Positions 36,601 through 46,439 of a stretch of DNA of 64,000 bases are shown one piece after another. The notes beneath the pieces are model-generated. The model made no database searches and had not been told where the DNA came from. It saw only the letters and a list, made by a program, of their open reading frames with translations. The position numbers were made by a program, and so were the translations under genes. The stretch is from contig NC_088775.1 of the NCBI RefSeq assembly GCF_954871325.1, forward strand, positions 74,811,561 through 74,875,560, given 5' to 3'. The DNA comes from Gordionus sp. m RMFG-2023. Its lineage: Eukaryota > Nematomorpha > Gordioida > Chordodea > Parachordodidae. Numbering within the stretch: position 1 is the first letter of the stretch; each line of letters starts with the position of its first letter.

Positions 36601-37331
36601 AGACAAGAAAAGTGTATGGCCCAAGACTACACAGCCGTGGGAACGTATCCACATCGACTTCTTTGACTTCGAGGGGCAAATATATTTAATTGTGGTAGAT
36701 GCGTACTCCAAATGGGTGGAGTATGAGGCAGTGAGGAGGCTAACTACGCAAATTGTAATAAAGACTTTAAAGAATTTATGGGCTCGTTTTGGAGTAGCAA
36801 GGACAATCGTGTCCGGCGGTCCCGCTTTTGTGAGTAGACAATTTGAAAAATTTTGCACGGAAACCGGGGTAAAACATGTCTTAGCACCTCCGTATCATCC
36901 AAGCTCAAACGGACAGGCGGAAAGAATGGTAGCTCTGGTTAAAAGTTGGTTAAGAAAGTCGAAATATGGCGGGGGGGGGGGAACTATGGATGGCCGTAGC
37001 CTATTATAATAATAGTCGAAAAAGGGAGGAGTTGTCGCCGGCGGAAAAATTTTTGGGCCGTAGAACTCGCATTCAATTAGATTTGTTGAAACAAGAGATA
37101 CCCCCAGAGATGGATTCGGGGGATAACGTGTATAAATTCGGGGTGGGACAAACGGTTTGGGCAAGAATTTTTGGGGGTAACCAGAAATGGGAATCCGGTG
37201 TGGTCATAGAAAACGTGGGGCACAAATTGCATAGGATACGGTTCTCAGATGGGAGAGAAGGCATGAGGCACAGAGATCAGTTAAAGAGAGGAATGGACCC
37301 CGGAAGGCTTAGGTCGGATCAAAGGACTTAG
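33640..37331 (+). mobile_element. pol region of the LTR element: protease, RT, RNase H, integrase (broken)
   Basis: Domains in order: aspartic protease around 33770-33850 (LFDTGAAISVMS); a long linker of repeated KGEI.A/YNSKGE-type peptides around 34350-34560; reverse transcriptase around 34890-35470 (FSKVDFSNAYLQL and FYYMDDVLV with the YMDD active site); RNase H around 35770-36020 (LAVDASIKGVG, YTDHKPLVHLF); integrase with an HHCC-type finger and DDE core around 36470-36960 (IDFFDFEGQIYLIVVDAYSK, SNGQAERM); and a C-terminal GPF/Y-like module around 37130-37290. The order with integrase last is that of Ty3/gypsy. The region looks dead, with about four interruptions. Confidence 0.9.
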
Positions 37332-37434
37332 GTTGGGGAGGTGGGAATAGGGGAAGTCAGCGTGTGTGAAGATAAAGAGGAGTATATAGAAAAGGAAAGG
37401 TAATAAAAATGGGCAAGGTGTTACCGGTAATTTT

Positions 37435-37585
37435 GTGTCTATATCAAATTAAAAATGTATCATTTGCTATTCTTATACTTCCCTTTTGTTATATCAAATT
37501 ACAAATGTATCATTTGCTATTCTTATACTTCCCTATTGTTATATCAAATTACAAATGTATCATTTGCTATTCTTATATTCCCATA
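37435..37585 (+). repeat. Three tandem copies of a 53-bp unit
   Basis: Units beginning TATATCAAATTA and containing ATGTATCATTTGCTATTC repeat three times between pol and the 3' frame of the LTR element. Confidence 0.85.
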
Positions 37586-38091
37586 GTATCCCAACGATTT
37601 ACTTTCAATTTGTACTTTAGATTAACTGTATTTGACTATATGCCATTTAATTAAATCGCAGATGAGGAAAATAAAAAAAAAATATATATAATGATGTAAA
37701 AATTTTTTTGGGTAACAGATGTAATTAATTTTTGTCTTGTGATAAGTAAAATGTCAAAAGAGTTGGAACGATATGTTGTTGGGAAGCATATTATTGGAAA
37801 GGAGATTTGGAGATGTTAGAGATGGGAAAGGGGCACCGTCCCAAATTATTTGATGAAAAGATAATTAATTACTAGGCGTGCAAAGCATAGGCTTAGGAGG
37901 CAGTGGGCCAAAAGAAAAGAAATAGGGGAGGGAGAAAATTTTTTTTTAGAAGAAATTTTTTTTTGAAAAGAAAAAAATTTATTATAATTTTTTTTGTGTG
38001 TAAATTAAATAAAATTAGTGATTACTTTGACTTGGGGAATTCCGTAAGGAGTATGTGTTTTAGAAAAGTATATAATATAGAATATGTTTAG

Positions 38092-38784
38092 GTGAATAAT
38101 CGAATGAATCCTAATCACGCTCTGAGTTTGTCCAGAAGCTCGATTTACGGGAACTACGAAATAGTATTCAGGATGCGATCCCGAGGGACAGGACGAGGGA
38201 GTAGGGGGAATAGATGGAGAAGCGGGCGCAGTATAATGAGACGAATGAGGGACGATAGACGGTGCTATTGGTGTCAAGAGCTAGGGCATATTCAATATAG
38301 CTGCCCTTGGAATTGGCAGAGGACAGGGGGAAATAGAGAATGGCGGACGGTGCGGCCAACGGTAGAGGAAGTGCCTACGCGGCAGATAGCAGTCGTTTTG
38401 GGGCAAAGCGCGGAGCAGGAGCAAGGAACGAGCGAGGAATATGGACAGGGCGCCGAAGTCCGGGAAACGAGCGACGAATCTAGACCGGTCGCCGAAGTCA
38501 GAGGAACAAGGAGATCAGAAGGTGGGAAGCGGATCGAGCCGGCAGCTAGCGAGGAACCAAGGATATGGCCGGAGATTGATCTTACGGATGAGAGTGAGGG
38601 ACTGAGTGGTATCACGGGGGAAGATAGGACCGCGGAATCAGAACAGGTAGGAGATAGTACAGGAGTAGAAGTAACTGAAGAATGGCAAGACCTGGTGGCG
38701 GGGTTAGATGATGTAGAGGAGCTGGGAGAATGGCTGGATATCGTGGTGGAGGAGTCGGAGTGGGGTAGCCTCTGGGAGGAGTAG
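38092..38784 (+). mobile_element. Extra 3' reading frame of the LTR element with a CCHC knuckle and acidic tail
   Basis: An intact frame of about 230 residues in the position where some relatives carry env. The N-terminal part is Arg/Gly-rich (RSRGTGRGSRGN), followed near residue 58 by a single zinc knuckle CYWCQELGHIQYSC, then a Glu/Asp/Ser-rich acidic half ending WGSLWEE. No signal peptide, hydrophobic segment or cleavage site is visible, so it is not an envelope. Basic-knuckle-acidic architecture suggests a nucleic-acid-binding accessory protein. The function is unknown. It could be expressed by splicing or from a separate RNA, as known in the family for 3' frames. Confidence 0.75.
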
Positions 38785-38804
38785 TTGGAGGATCGAGTCT
38801 GTTG

Positions 38805-38932
38805 AAAGGGGGCGTGTCGAGGAACAATATCGAGGAACAGTATCGAGGAACATTATGAAAGAAATAACGAGGAACATTATTTAGGAACATTATGAAAGAA
38901 ATAAAAAACCTACCGTAAGTAAAAATAGAAAG
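38805..38932 (+). repeat. Extra polypurine tract plus LTR head, internal duplication
   Basis: GAAAGGGGGCG followed by the first 100 or so LTR bases occurs here as well as at the true 3' LTR, and the preceding 75 bp (end of the 3' frame and spacer) is repeated at 38933-39010. The short LTR copy lacks most of the LTR interior. Confidence 0.88.
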
Positions 38933-39010
38933 GATATCGTGGTGGAGGAGTCGGAGTGGGGTAGCCTCTGGGAGGAGTAGTTGGAGGATCGAGTCTGTTG
39001 AAAGGGGGCG

Positions 39011-39469
39011 TGTCGAGGAACAATATCGAGGAACAGTGTCGAGGAACATTATGAAAGAAATAACGAGGAACATTATTTAGGAACATTATGAAAGTTATAT
39101 CAATTATTATTATTATTGTTTTTTTTATCGAATAGGAAAGAATTATTATTATTATGGTTTTTATCGAAAAGGGGAAAAATTGTTTATTATTATTATTATT
39201 GTTATTTTGATTTTCGTTTTGTGATGAATAACGATGAGGGGGTAGAAAGTGAATATATAATGGAAGCAATGATATGTTTTTTTGATTATTATATGTTTTT
39301 TTGTTATATTATATTTCTTTTTTGTGATATATGTTATTGATTGAATAAAAAAGGAAATAAAAAACCTACCGTAAGTAAAAATAAAAAAAAAATATATTTA
39401 TATATATAAAACAAAAAGGATAATAGTAAGAAACCATTTCAATATAGGAGAATTAAGACGATTTAAATA
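39011..39469 (+). repeat. 3' LTR (459 bp)
   Basis: Nearly identical to 31750-32213. It ends TTTAAATA at the right CCACC duplication. Confidence 0.93.
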
Positions 39470-41290
39470 CCACCAATTATGATATTTGGATTTTGGACTG
39501 CACTAGGGGAAGGATGAATGACTGTTTTGTTAAAATTTATTTTTAAACCCATTTTTAGACTTAAATTTTCTAGTAGGTATAACAGATTTTCCGTTTCTTT
39601 GATGCTTAAAGACACGTTAGCGATGTCATCTGCATATGATATTATCCTATTTTCTAGATTTAATTTTGCATTTAAGCTCAGATCCATTAAACTCGCAGCT
39701 CCCGAGATCATTTATAATTTTATACATTATGATATTAAACAGAAGAGGTGAAAGTACACATCCTTGTTTCACACCTTTTTTAATCCTAAAAGGGGGGGGG
39801 GATGTCTTATTGTTGATTATGATACAACCGGTAAGATTCGTGTAGTGATTTTTTAATATGTGAATTATATCTGATTCAATCCCGCATTCCAACAACGTTT
39901 TCCATAAAGCATCATGATTAACATTATCAAAAGCTCTGCTGAAATCAACGAAAGTGAAGTAGGCAGGAATTTTATATTTGCAACATTTTTGTATTATTAT
40001 TTTTAGTGATTGAATTTGTTCTAGTATATTTTTCTTAGGTCTATAGGCACAAATATATTTCGGAAACAAGGTTGGTAGAGATGACATGATTTTATTTTTT
40101 ATTAAAACCATGAATATTTTAGACACAGTAGATGTGAGGGCAATCGCACGATAATCTTTAAAATTTTTTGGGTCTTTTATTTTTGGGAAATTACATAATA
40201 AAGAGATATTCCATTCTGCAGGGGTTTTTCCGGTTTCTCATATTTTATTAAAAGATATAATAAAAAGGAGGATATAGTTCTAGGAGCAATTTTTAGATGT
40301 TCAGCTGTTATTTTATCAAGTCCGGGAGCTTTATTTTTACGCAATTTTTTAATTACTTTTACAATTTCATCCGTGGAGAAACCCGACGGGGGCGGAACTA
40401 AGTGCTCATTAATGTTTGTTGGGCGGATAGCTCTTCTTGAGTCAAAGACCATCATATAATAATCAAGCCATAGTGCAATTTGTTCTTCTTGGTCAAAGAT
40501 TTGCTTTCCATTTTCTAGAACTAAATAGGGAAGTTTCTTAAAGCTGTACGGTTTACAAAAATAATTCAATTTTTTATAAGCATCATAGATTCTATTTTCT
40601 TTCATATCTTTATCAATTTCAAAGGCTTTTTTTGCAATGTATTTTCTTCTATCACTCCTCAATAATTTTTGTACGTCTTTCGACAATTCTTTATTCAAGT
40701 TGTTACCTTCTCTAAGTTGACTAATTTTTACTATTGTTTCATTTGTTAACCATTCACTTCTTGAATAAATATTTATATTAGGTAGCCTATTATAAGAATC
40801 TGTAATATCTTTTTTGAAAAGGTTCCAGTATTTATCAATACTTCCATTCGAGGACATATTTAGAAAATAGTCTCTTTTTCTGATAAGTATTTGATCAAAT
40901 AGCAGCAAATCATCCTGCGATTGAGCTTTAATTTGTTTTCTGGAGAGGAGGGGTTTTAAGAGATTTGCCCTGTGAAAAGAAGTATTTGGACTAATCTCAT
41001 TATGGTAACCTCATATATTTTTTATAGTTATTTTGGCTACTACTATTCTGTGATCTGACAATTTAATAATATCCAAATTCAAAAAATGAATGAATGTTTT
41101 TGTACGATCTTTCTTTTCTATGTTAATTTTTATAAAATATCTAAGAATTAGTTTATTCAAATGGGTATTTACAATATTTTCCATTTTCTTGCACCATACA
41201 AGATTTCGATACCATTTTTGGATTTTCACTTTCTAATACGTTGGGATGCTATTTTCTCAAATGGTTTTTTAAATTAGCTATAATTAAAAA
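39470..41290 (-). mobile_element. LINE, 5' part: endonuclease tail and reverse transcriptase
   Basis: Minus strand, from high to low coordinates: end of an APE-type endonuclease (DIIKLSDHRIVVAKI, 41011-41229), a linker and fingers region (40177-40908, including KNKAPGLDKITAEHLKIAPR), palm motifs FTFVDFSRAFDNVNHDALWK and KQGCVLSPLLFNI (39647-40126), then IISYADDIANVSLS with the YADD active site (39475-39711). Two frame changes, near 40150 and 39680, separate the pieces. The first part of the endonuclease is missing. The LTR element interrupts it right after NIIIGG. The LSDH motif and YADD make it an APE-class LINE, close to RTE or Jockey types. Confidence 0.88.
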
Positions 41291-41639
41291 AAATATAAAA
41301 AAATCTATTATTGAAGCGTATTATATTGCACTTTCGCGTAGTTTTTTTTGGCCTATCTATAAAGTTGGATTTAATAATTGAAGAACTATCTAATTAATGT
41401 TGTTTCATCTTCTAACTTCTGGTAGGACTAAACCGATTTGCGTCTAGACATTAAAAAATAAAATTAAGAGAATTTCAATATAGTATATTTAATCAATATA
41501 ACAGCCTTTTAATATATTTACCTCGTCAAAATTATTATTAGGACTTTCATATAAAAACGCTTGCGAGTGGAATGAAAAATATAAATCAGAGTCTACAAAA
41601 TCAAACAAATTTTTTTAATGCAATTAAAATAAAAATTAT
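41291..41639. other. AT-rich spacer
   Basis: Nothing recognised between the LINE and the dispersed repeat. Confidence 0.5.
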
Positions 41640-42746
41640 CTTTTCTTTTAATATTTTTACAATGGGGGAGGCTGAATGAAATTTTAATTAAATATAAATA
41701 AAAGAAGCCTTTTATTATCTAATTATTAAATTTCCATAGTAATAAAATACTAATTTTTGGAAAAAAGAAGGAAGGGAGAATGGAAATAAATATATTTTTT
41801 AATCTGGAAAATAATTTTAAATAAAAAAAGGATGGAAAAAAATTAGATAATAATAAAAAATGCGACCGAAAACTGAACCTTTCGTAAAGTTTTAACGAGC
41901 TGTACCCAATTAAAAAATATTATATCTAGCTTACAAAAATTTACGGGCCGAATTAGAAATTTTTCCTACCGATTTCGATAGAAGCGTTGGAATCGCTTTC
42001 TGAATTATTACTAAAAAATAGTTTTTATGACTATATTATATATTAATCAGAGACCTGCAGGCTCGGCCCTAAGCCCGGCCCAGGTACACGGGCCAAGTCG
42101 TATTTTAATCTTTTTAAATATACTCGGGCTGGGCTTGAATTTTTTTTTATAATATACCAGGGCCGGGTCATTTTAAATCACCATTATTAGCTAGAAATAT
42201 TAAAAATAAATATAATGTATTTTAAAACCCAGGCTTAAAATTTTTTTTTAAAAATAAATCCTTTTTTATATATAATATTTTAAATAATTGTATAATGAGA
42301 GGTAGTATTGTTAAACGGCTCGATTTGAGCCAATTTTTTAAAACGGCTTACTCAACATTTTATTCAGAAAGCAATTACCCAAGACTTAAGATTGTAGTCA
42401 TAGATGGCACAAAAGTTTGGACTTCTATCAGCGATATGTTGAGGTTTAGTTTATTATTAATAGCATGGTCATATTCTTAAAATAATATAGATTTCGAATT
42501 TAAAAATATCTAAATTCCCGAACGAAAGTGGTTATAATATTTTCATCGTGGAGCAAATAATGATAGCAGGCCTATTCAAAATAAATTTTAGCTTACTCTG
42601 TAGCTGACTCATAGCGCTGACTCTGAAACCTACTCATGCCGACTCGTGCGGCTCAATGAGTCCTTCAATTTAAAATAAGTTTTGCGATTCAAAACTTGAC
42701 TAGAATATAGTCTAAGTCATTTCGACTTAGCCGATTAACAATACTA
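41640..42746 (+). repeat. Dispersed 1.1-kb repeat, copy A
   Basis: Reverse-complement counterpart of 21900-22729 plus 24606-24660. It contains an embedded CAGAGACCTGCAG hAT-type end with GGCCCGG islands (42048-42200), shared with copy B and so inserted before the copies separated. From 42303 (TAGTATTGTTAAACGGCTC) to 42746 (complement TAGTATTGTTAATCGGCT) it also has inverted ends of the MITE type. Copy B lacks part of the segment after 42303. Confidence 0.72.
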
Positions 42747-43432
42747 CTTCTAGTCAACAAACTAGATAACGAATATATGATAAATTAAAATTAAAAAAAT
42801 TGTTATATAGGCAGATTATACAAATGACATTTTAAATGATAATATGCAAAAATGTTGTATGGTTTAATTCTTAGATATTATTTTGATATTCATAATTGTT
42901 TTATTTTTATTAACCATTGTTATTAAATTGCATGTGTATTTATATATTGATTTTAATGAATAAAAATGACTCTTTATTTGATACTTGTTAATAAAATGAA
43001 TTCACTTCTGCCTTATTTTTTTTATTATTATAACTCCGTTATACCACATATTGGCGCAATATGGATACAACAAATTATTTTAAAAAAATTTGCAATACCA
43101 TCCATAAAGCAGAAAAAAAATTAATACTTCTCACAAATATCTAACTAAAAAGGAATGTTATATTTTCAATAAATTTTATTATTTTCAACAGTTTAAAAAA
43201 CAATACAAGGCAAATTAAAATAAGTTGTTTTTTTTTCTTTTTAAAATAACAATTTATTATATTTTCAAAAATTAAAATCATTTACAAACTATTTTTATAT
43301 AATGTAAATAAAAATGTAAAAATAAAAAGAATAATATGAAATTTAAAAAAAAAAAATTTAATTTAAGAAAAACATAAATGAGTTCCTAAAAAGGTACAAT
43401 AGTTAAATTTTAAAATATTGATTTATATGCTC
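42747..43432. other. AT-rich spacer
   Basis: Nothing recognised. Confidence 0.5.
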
Positions 43433-44042
43433 TGTCTGTCAGAGGAATAGGAATTTACTTGATGTTTGCGATTTGATTTTTTCAGCTAAATTTTTTAACA
43501 AACTAGAAGTTAAAGGAGGAAATTGTCCGTTGGCACTTGCAGACGTATCTATTGGTGGTGAGAATATAAAATTGCTCAGGCTTTTGTATTTGTTATTTTT
43601 TTTATTTTTTGCTATTGACTTTATGATATAGACACGGATGCGACCTAATTCAATCTCATAATTGCATGAAATGCAATCTTCTAGTAAATACCAATAGTCG
43701 GGTCAGCATGATCACAACTGCTTTTAAAGTCAAGGACGTTACCAGAACTTTAAAGAACTCGCAAGCTCTCAAAAGATGAAGGGCTATGACTGGGTCATAG
43801 TCAAATCGCTTATTTAGAACTATACATGTGTCTTATCCTTCCTCACAAATATTAATAGTAACCTGCTTACTCAAGCATAGAATAACAAAATAAACAAGTG
43901 CAAAAGCTCTAGCAAATTTTTATTCCCATCAAAAGCCACTCTACTAACGGACAGTTGACTCCTTTAACTTTAAGCTTGAAAAATTTAGCTCACAAAATCA
44001 AACCACAAACATCTGAACCAAGGAAAATCCTTTTCCTCAGAC
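43433..44042. repeat. Diverged 600-bp palindrome with coding-like arms
   Basis: Two arms of about 300 bp face each other around 43740. Outer ends GTCAGAGGAATAGGAATTT (left) and the complement of the right end GTCTGAGGAAAAGGATTTT match. The left arm read on the minus strand is open for about 85 codons without a Met (DYWYLLEDCISCNYEIELGR, then a Lys/Asn-rich part, then LLKNLAEKIKSQTSSKFLFL and a stop). The right arm read on the plus strand gives a recognisable but interrupted relative (NFKELASSQKMKGYDW, then SLKNLAHKIKPQTSEPRKIL). It may be a foldback element or an inverted duplication of a gene fragment. No family was recognised. Confidence 0.6.
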
Positions 44043-44254
44043 TATGTTGTTAAAAAGCCCGATTCGGGTCGATTTTAAAAAACGGCTCGATTAATTTTAA
44101 CCAAAATAATATCATGTAAACCTGGAAATTTAGCTCATAGCTGGTGGAAAGATTTGGACATCTATTCGCTAAATCCTTAGGCTTGAAATTATTTTGGCTA
44201 AAATCTTAATCGGGCCGTTTTAAAAAATTAACCAAAATCGGGCTTTCAACACTA
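44043..44254. mobile_element. hAT-type MITE, diverged family member, 212 bp
   Basis: Ends TATGTTGTTAAAAAGCCCG and the complement of TAGTGTTGAAAGCCCG, with a perfect 8-bp duplication CCTCAGAC at 44035-44042 and 44255-44262. It keeps the internal TTTGGACATCTATT block of the family but with GGGCC in place of GGCTC words. Its right end is only 190 bp from the METTL6-like start codon. Confidence 0.88.
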
Positions 44255-44444
44255 CCTCAGACAGAACTTACAAATAAATATTTTTTCAAATTTAACTATT
44301 GTTCTTTTTTAAGAACTCAATTATGTTTTTCTTAAAATTAAATCTTCACCCCCCCTTACCTTCCACCCTTCCCTTCCCCCTTTCTCTGATAGAATAAACT
44401 GAATAGTAAAGCATTCAATTAACGATATTACCTTGTGGGACTTA

Positions 44445-45641
44445 ATGTCATCGTATGAGCATGATCACTCTATTACTATTACAACTCATAATTCTGATGA
44501 CGATCTGATGGCCAGAATAGCTGAAAATTATAACACTTTTAAAATAAAGAAAATAAGAAATGGATCACAAAAAAGTTGGGAGAAATTTTACACAAGAAAT
44601 AAGGACAAGTTTTTCAAGGATAGAAATTGGTTTGAAAAGGAATTTTATGAGCTAGATTTATCCAATGTATTTATATGTTGATTATAATATAAAATATCAA
44701 ATTAGGAACAGGTTACTTTGTTAGAAGTTGGTTGTGGAGTCGGAAATTTAATTATACCATTGCTCCAAAGACATAAGAATTTATACATCATTGGCTGTGA
44801 TTTTTCTAAATCTGCCCTCCTGATTCTCAAAGTTTATTAATAGGTTATATACATTCATAAATAAAATAAATAGGATAATTTAGCAAAGAAAAATTTATCC
44901 CACAGAACTATTATTTATGATGCTGATATTACTAAAGATAATTTGCAGAATTATCAAATTTTTGATACCAGAAAAGCTGATTACATAACATTAATATTTG
45001 CTCTCTCTGCTATTGATCCTATAAGCCATTTACATGTTTTACAAAATTTTTATCAAGTATATCCAAGCTTTCATTTGTTTATTTTTTTAATCCCATATAT
45101 TTCAAATTAAAACTTATATTTAATTAATTTACAGTGACCAATTTAACATGTATGATTTAATAAAAAAAAATGGATTAAATTAAACTCAATATAAAATTAC
45201 AAGGTACTGAAAAATGGGGGGAAAATCTTATTTAGAGATTATGCTGTATCAGATCATGCCATGCTGCGATTTAAAAAGCTCAATCAAATCAATGCAAATT
45301 TTTATTACAGGCAAGATGGAACTCTGTCTTATTTTTTCAGCATAGGTACCTGATTAGTTAAACCTATTATATTCTCAGATATTTAAAATAATAAATTTAA
45401 TTTTAAAACTATTTCTTTTAAATCCATATTAATATTGATTATTTCTAATTAATGTAGAATATTTAATATACTAATAATAATCAATCTTATATCTCAAGAT
45501 TACCTCAGACAGATCTTTGAAAGTGTGGGTTTTATTACTGAGGAATGCCAATACATAAAAAAGGAAATAAATAATATAAAGGAAAATATAAAGAATATTC
45601 CACGTCAATTTATACAAGCCAAATTTATGAAACCAATATAA
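44445..45641 (+). CDS. METTL6: METTL6-like tRNA N3-methylcytidine methyltransferase (five exons)
   Basis: Exons 44445-44666, 44706-44831, 44874-45056, 45204-45345 and 45499-45641 join in frame (phases 0,0,0,1) across GT-AG introns of 39, 42, 147 and 153 bp to give 271 residues. The METTL2/6/8 family transfers methyl from S-adenosylmethionine to cytidine 32 of tRNAs; METTL6 acts on serine tRNAs. Visible family marks are [20 protein letters not shown] (residues 44-63), the SAM-binding loop [10 protein letters not shown] (79-88), [41 protein letters not shown] (184-200) and [13 protein letters not shown] (210-222). Human METTL6 has 284 residues, so length is normal. ATG at 44445 is chosen as the only Met that keeps the N-terminal block whole. 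AATAAA follows the stop at 45642. No inactivating change is seen. METTL2 or METTL8 are less likely because the protein is short and lacks their N-terminal extension. Confidence 0.93.
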
Positions 45642-45647
45642 AATAAA
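45642..45647 (+). promoter_or_regulatory. Polyadenylation signal of the METTL6-like gene
   Basis: AATAAA overlaps almost directly with the stop codon. A second AATAAA lies near 45711. Close stop-to-signal spacing suggests a very short 3' untranslated region. Confidence 0.5.
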
Positions 45648-45947
45648 TTATACATAAGAATGGGTCATTTGTTTTTATATCATTTTAAAATGAATGGGCA
45701 TATTTTTCAAAATAAACATGAAAAAAATTTACATTGTTTATTAGGACATGGGAAAATATGTTAGTAAAAGTTATATTAAGTGAAATTTTAAAATTAACTT
45801 ATTTAGATAAAATAAATATTTTTTTATTACAAATATATGTATGAATCAAATTATAAAAATAAATTTATAATTTTTGTTAGCCATGTTAATTGTTTATTTT
45901 TATCAAAATAAAGTTAATATTAATTATTTTGTATGTATTTGTGTATA

Positions 45948-46200
45948 GTCCAGTGGTGTGTAAGTTAAAAATTTGATGTGAGGGGGGGGGGGGCTAAATT
46001 TTTCTTTATATTTTACCAAAATTTGATATATATAAAGTCGAATCCCGGAAAAAAACCCTGAATATTTTTTTCGAATTTACTTAAGATCTAATAAAATCGG
46101 TATATTTTTATTTGGATTTAAAAGGGTTTTCGAATTTACTTAAGATCTAATAATATCGGTATATTTTTATTTGGATTTAAAAGGGTATAGATAAATAAGT
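45948..46200. repeat. Transposon end with a 60-bp tandem duplication
   Basis: CAGTGGTGTGTAAG followed by a G run (12 G) and GTCGAATCCCGGA resembles 48973-49110 in opposite order (G-rich block, CACGCCACTA, TTGAATCCCGGA), so both are scraps of one element family. The unit TTTCGAATTTACTTAAGATC through AAAGGGT is repeated twice at 46068-46187. Confidence 0.55.
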
Positions 46201-46439
46201 ATTTTAGAAAAAAATATTATAAAAATATAATTTAATAATAAATTATATACATAATAATGATTTATCAATAAAATAATCAGATCTTATTGCAAATTTTGTC
46301 AAATTTAGTCTACTTAATATAGTAATTAAGGATGGATATTGTATTTATTACCATAGCAAAAATTTTTACGAAAATTAGTAATAACATGGGTTATTTTACT
46401 GGGATATTTTTCTTCCCAGTACTAATTTGAACATCAGCA

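Larger units (their letters stand above)
31750..39469 (+). mobile_element. Young Ty3/gypsy-like LTR retrotransposon, 7.7 kb, inserted in a LINE
   Basis: LTRs at 31750-32213 and 39011-39469 start TGTCGAGG and end TTTAAATA, differ at about three positions plus one short length change over some 460 bp, and are flanked by the 5-bp duplication CCACC. A primer-binding-like TGGTGACCCCGAC follows the 5' LTR at 32215, and a polypurine tract GAAAGGGGGCG precedes the 3' LTR. The order of parts is leader with tandem repeats, gag-like frame with zinc knuckles, protease, reverse transcriptase, RNase H, integrase, and an extra 3' frame. LTR similarity implies a recent insertion. The pol region is nevertheless broken, with about four interruptions. 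Its coding part is clearly richer in G than the surrounding AT-rich DNA. Confidence 0.95.

Noticed and set aside
33133-37264. Many minus-strand frames opposite the pol region
   Set aside because: They are shadows of the sense-strand coding bias; the plus-strand frames carry all the recognisable domains.
38092-38784. Envelope protein
   Set aside because: No signal peptide, membrane segment or cleavage site; a zinc knuckle and acidic tail point elsewhere.
43441-43980. A multi-exon minus-strand gene with a 51-bp intron
   Set aside because: Much of the apparent upstream coding sequence is the complement of the facing palindrome arm, so the exon chain is not independent evidence. It is kept only as a coding-like palindrome.
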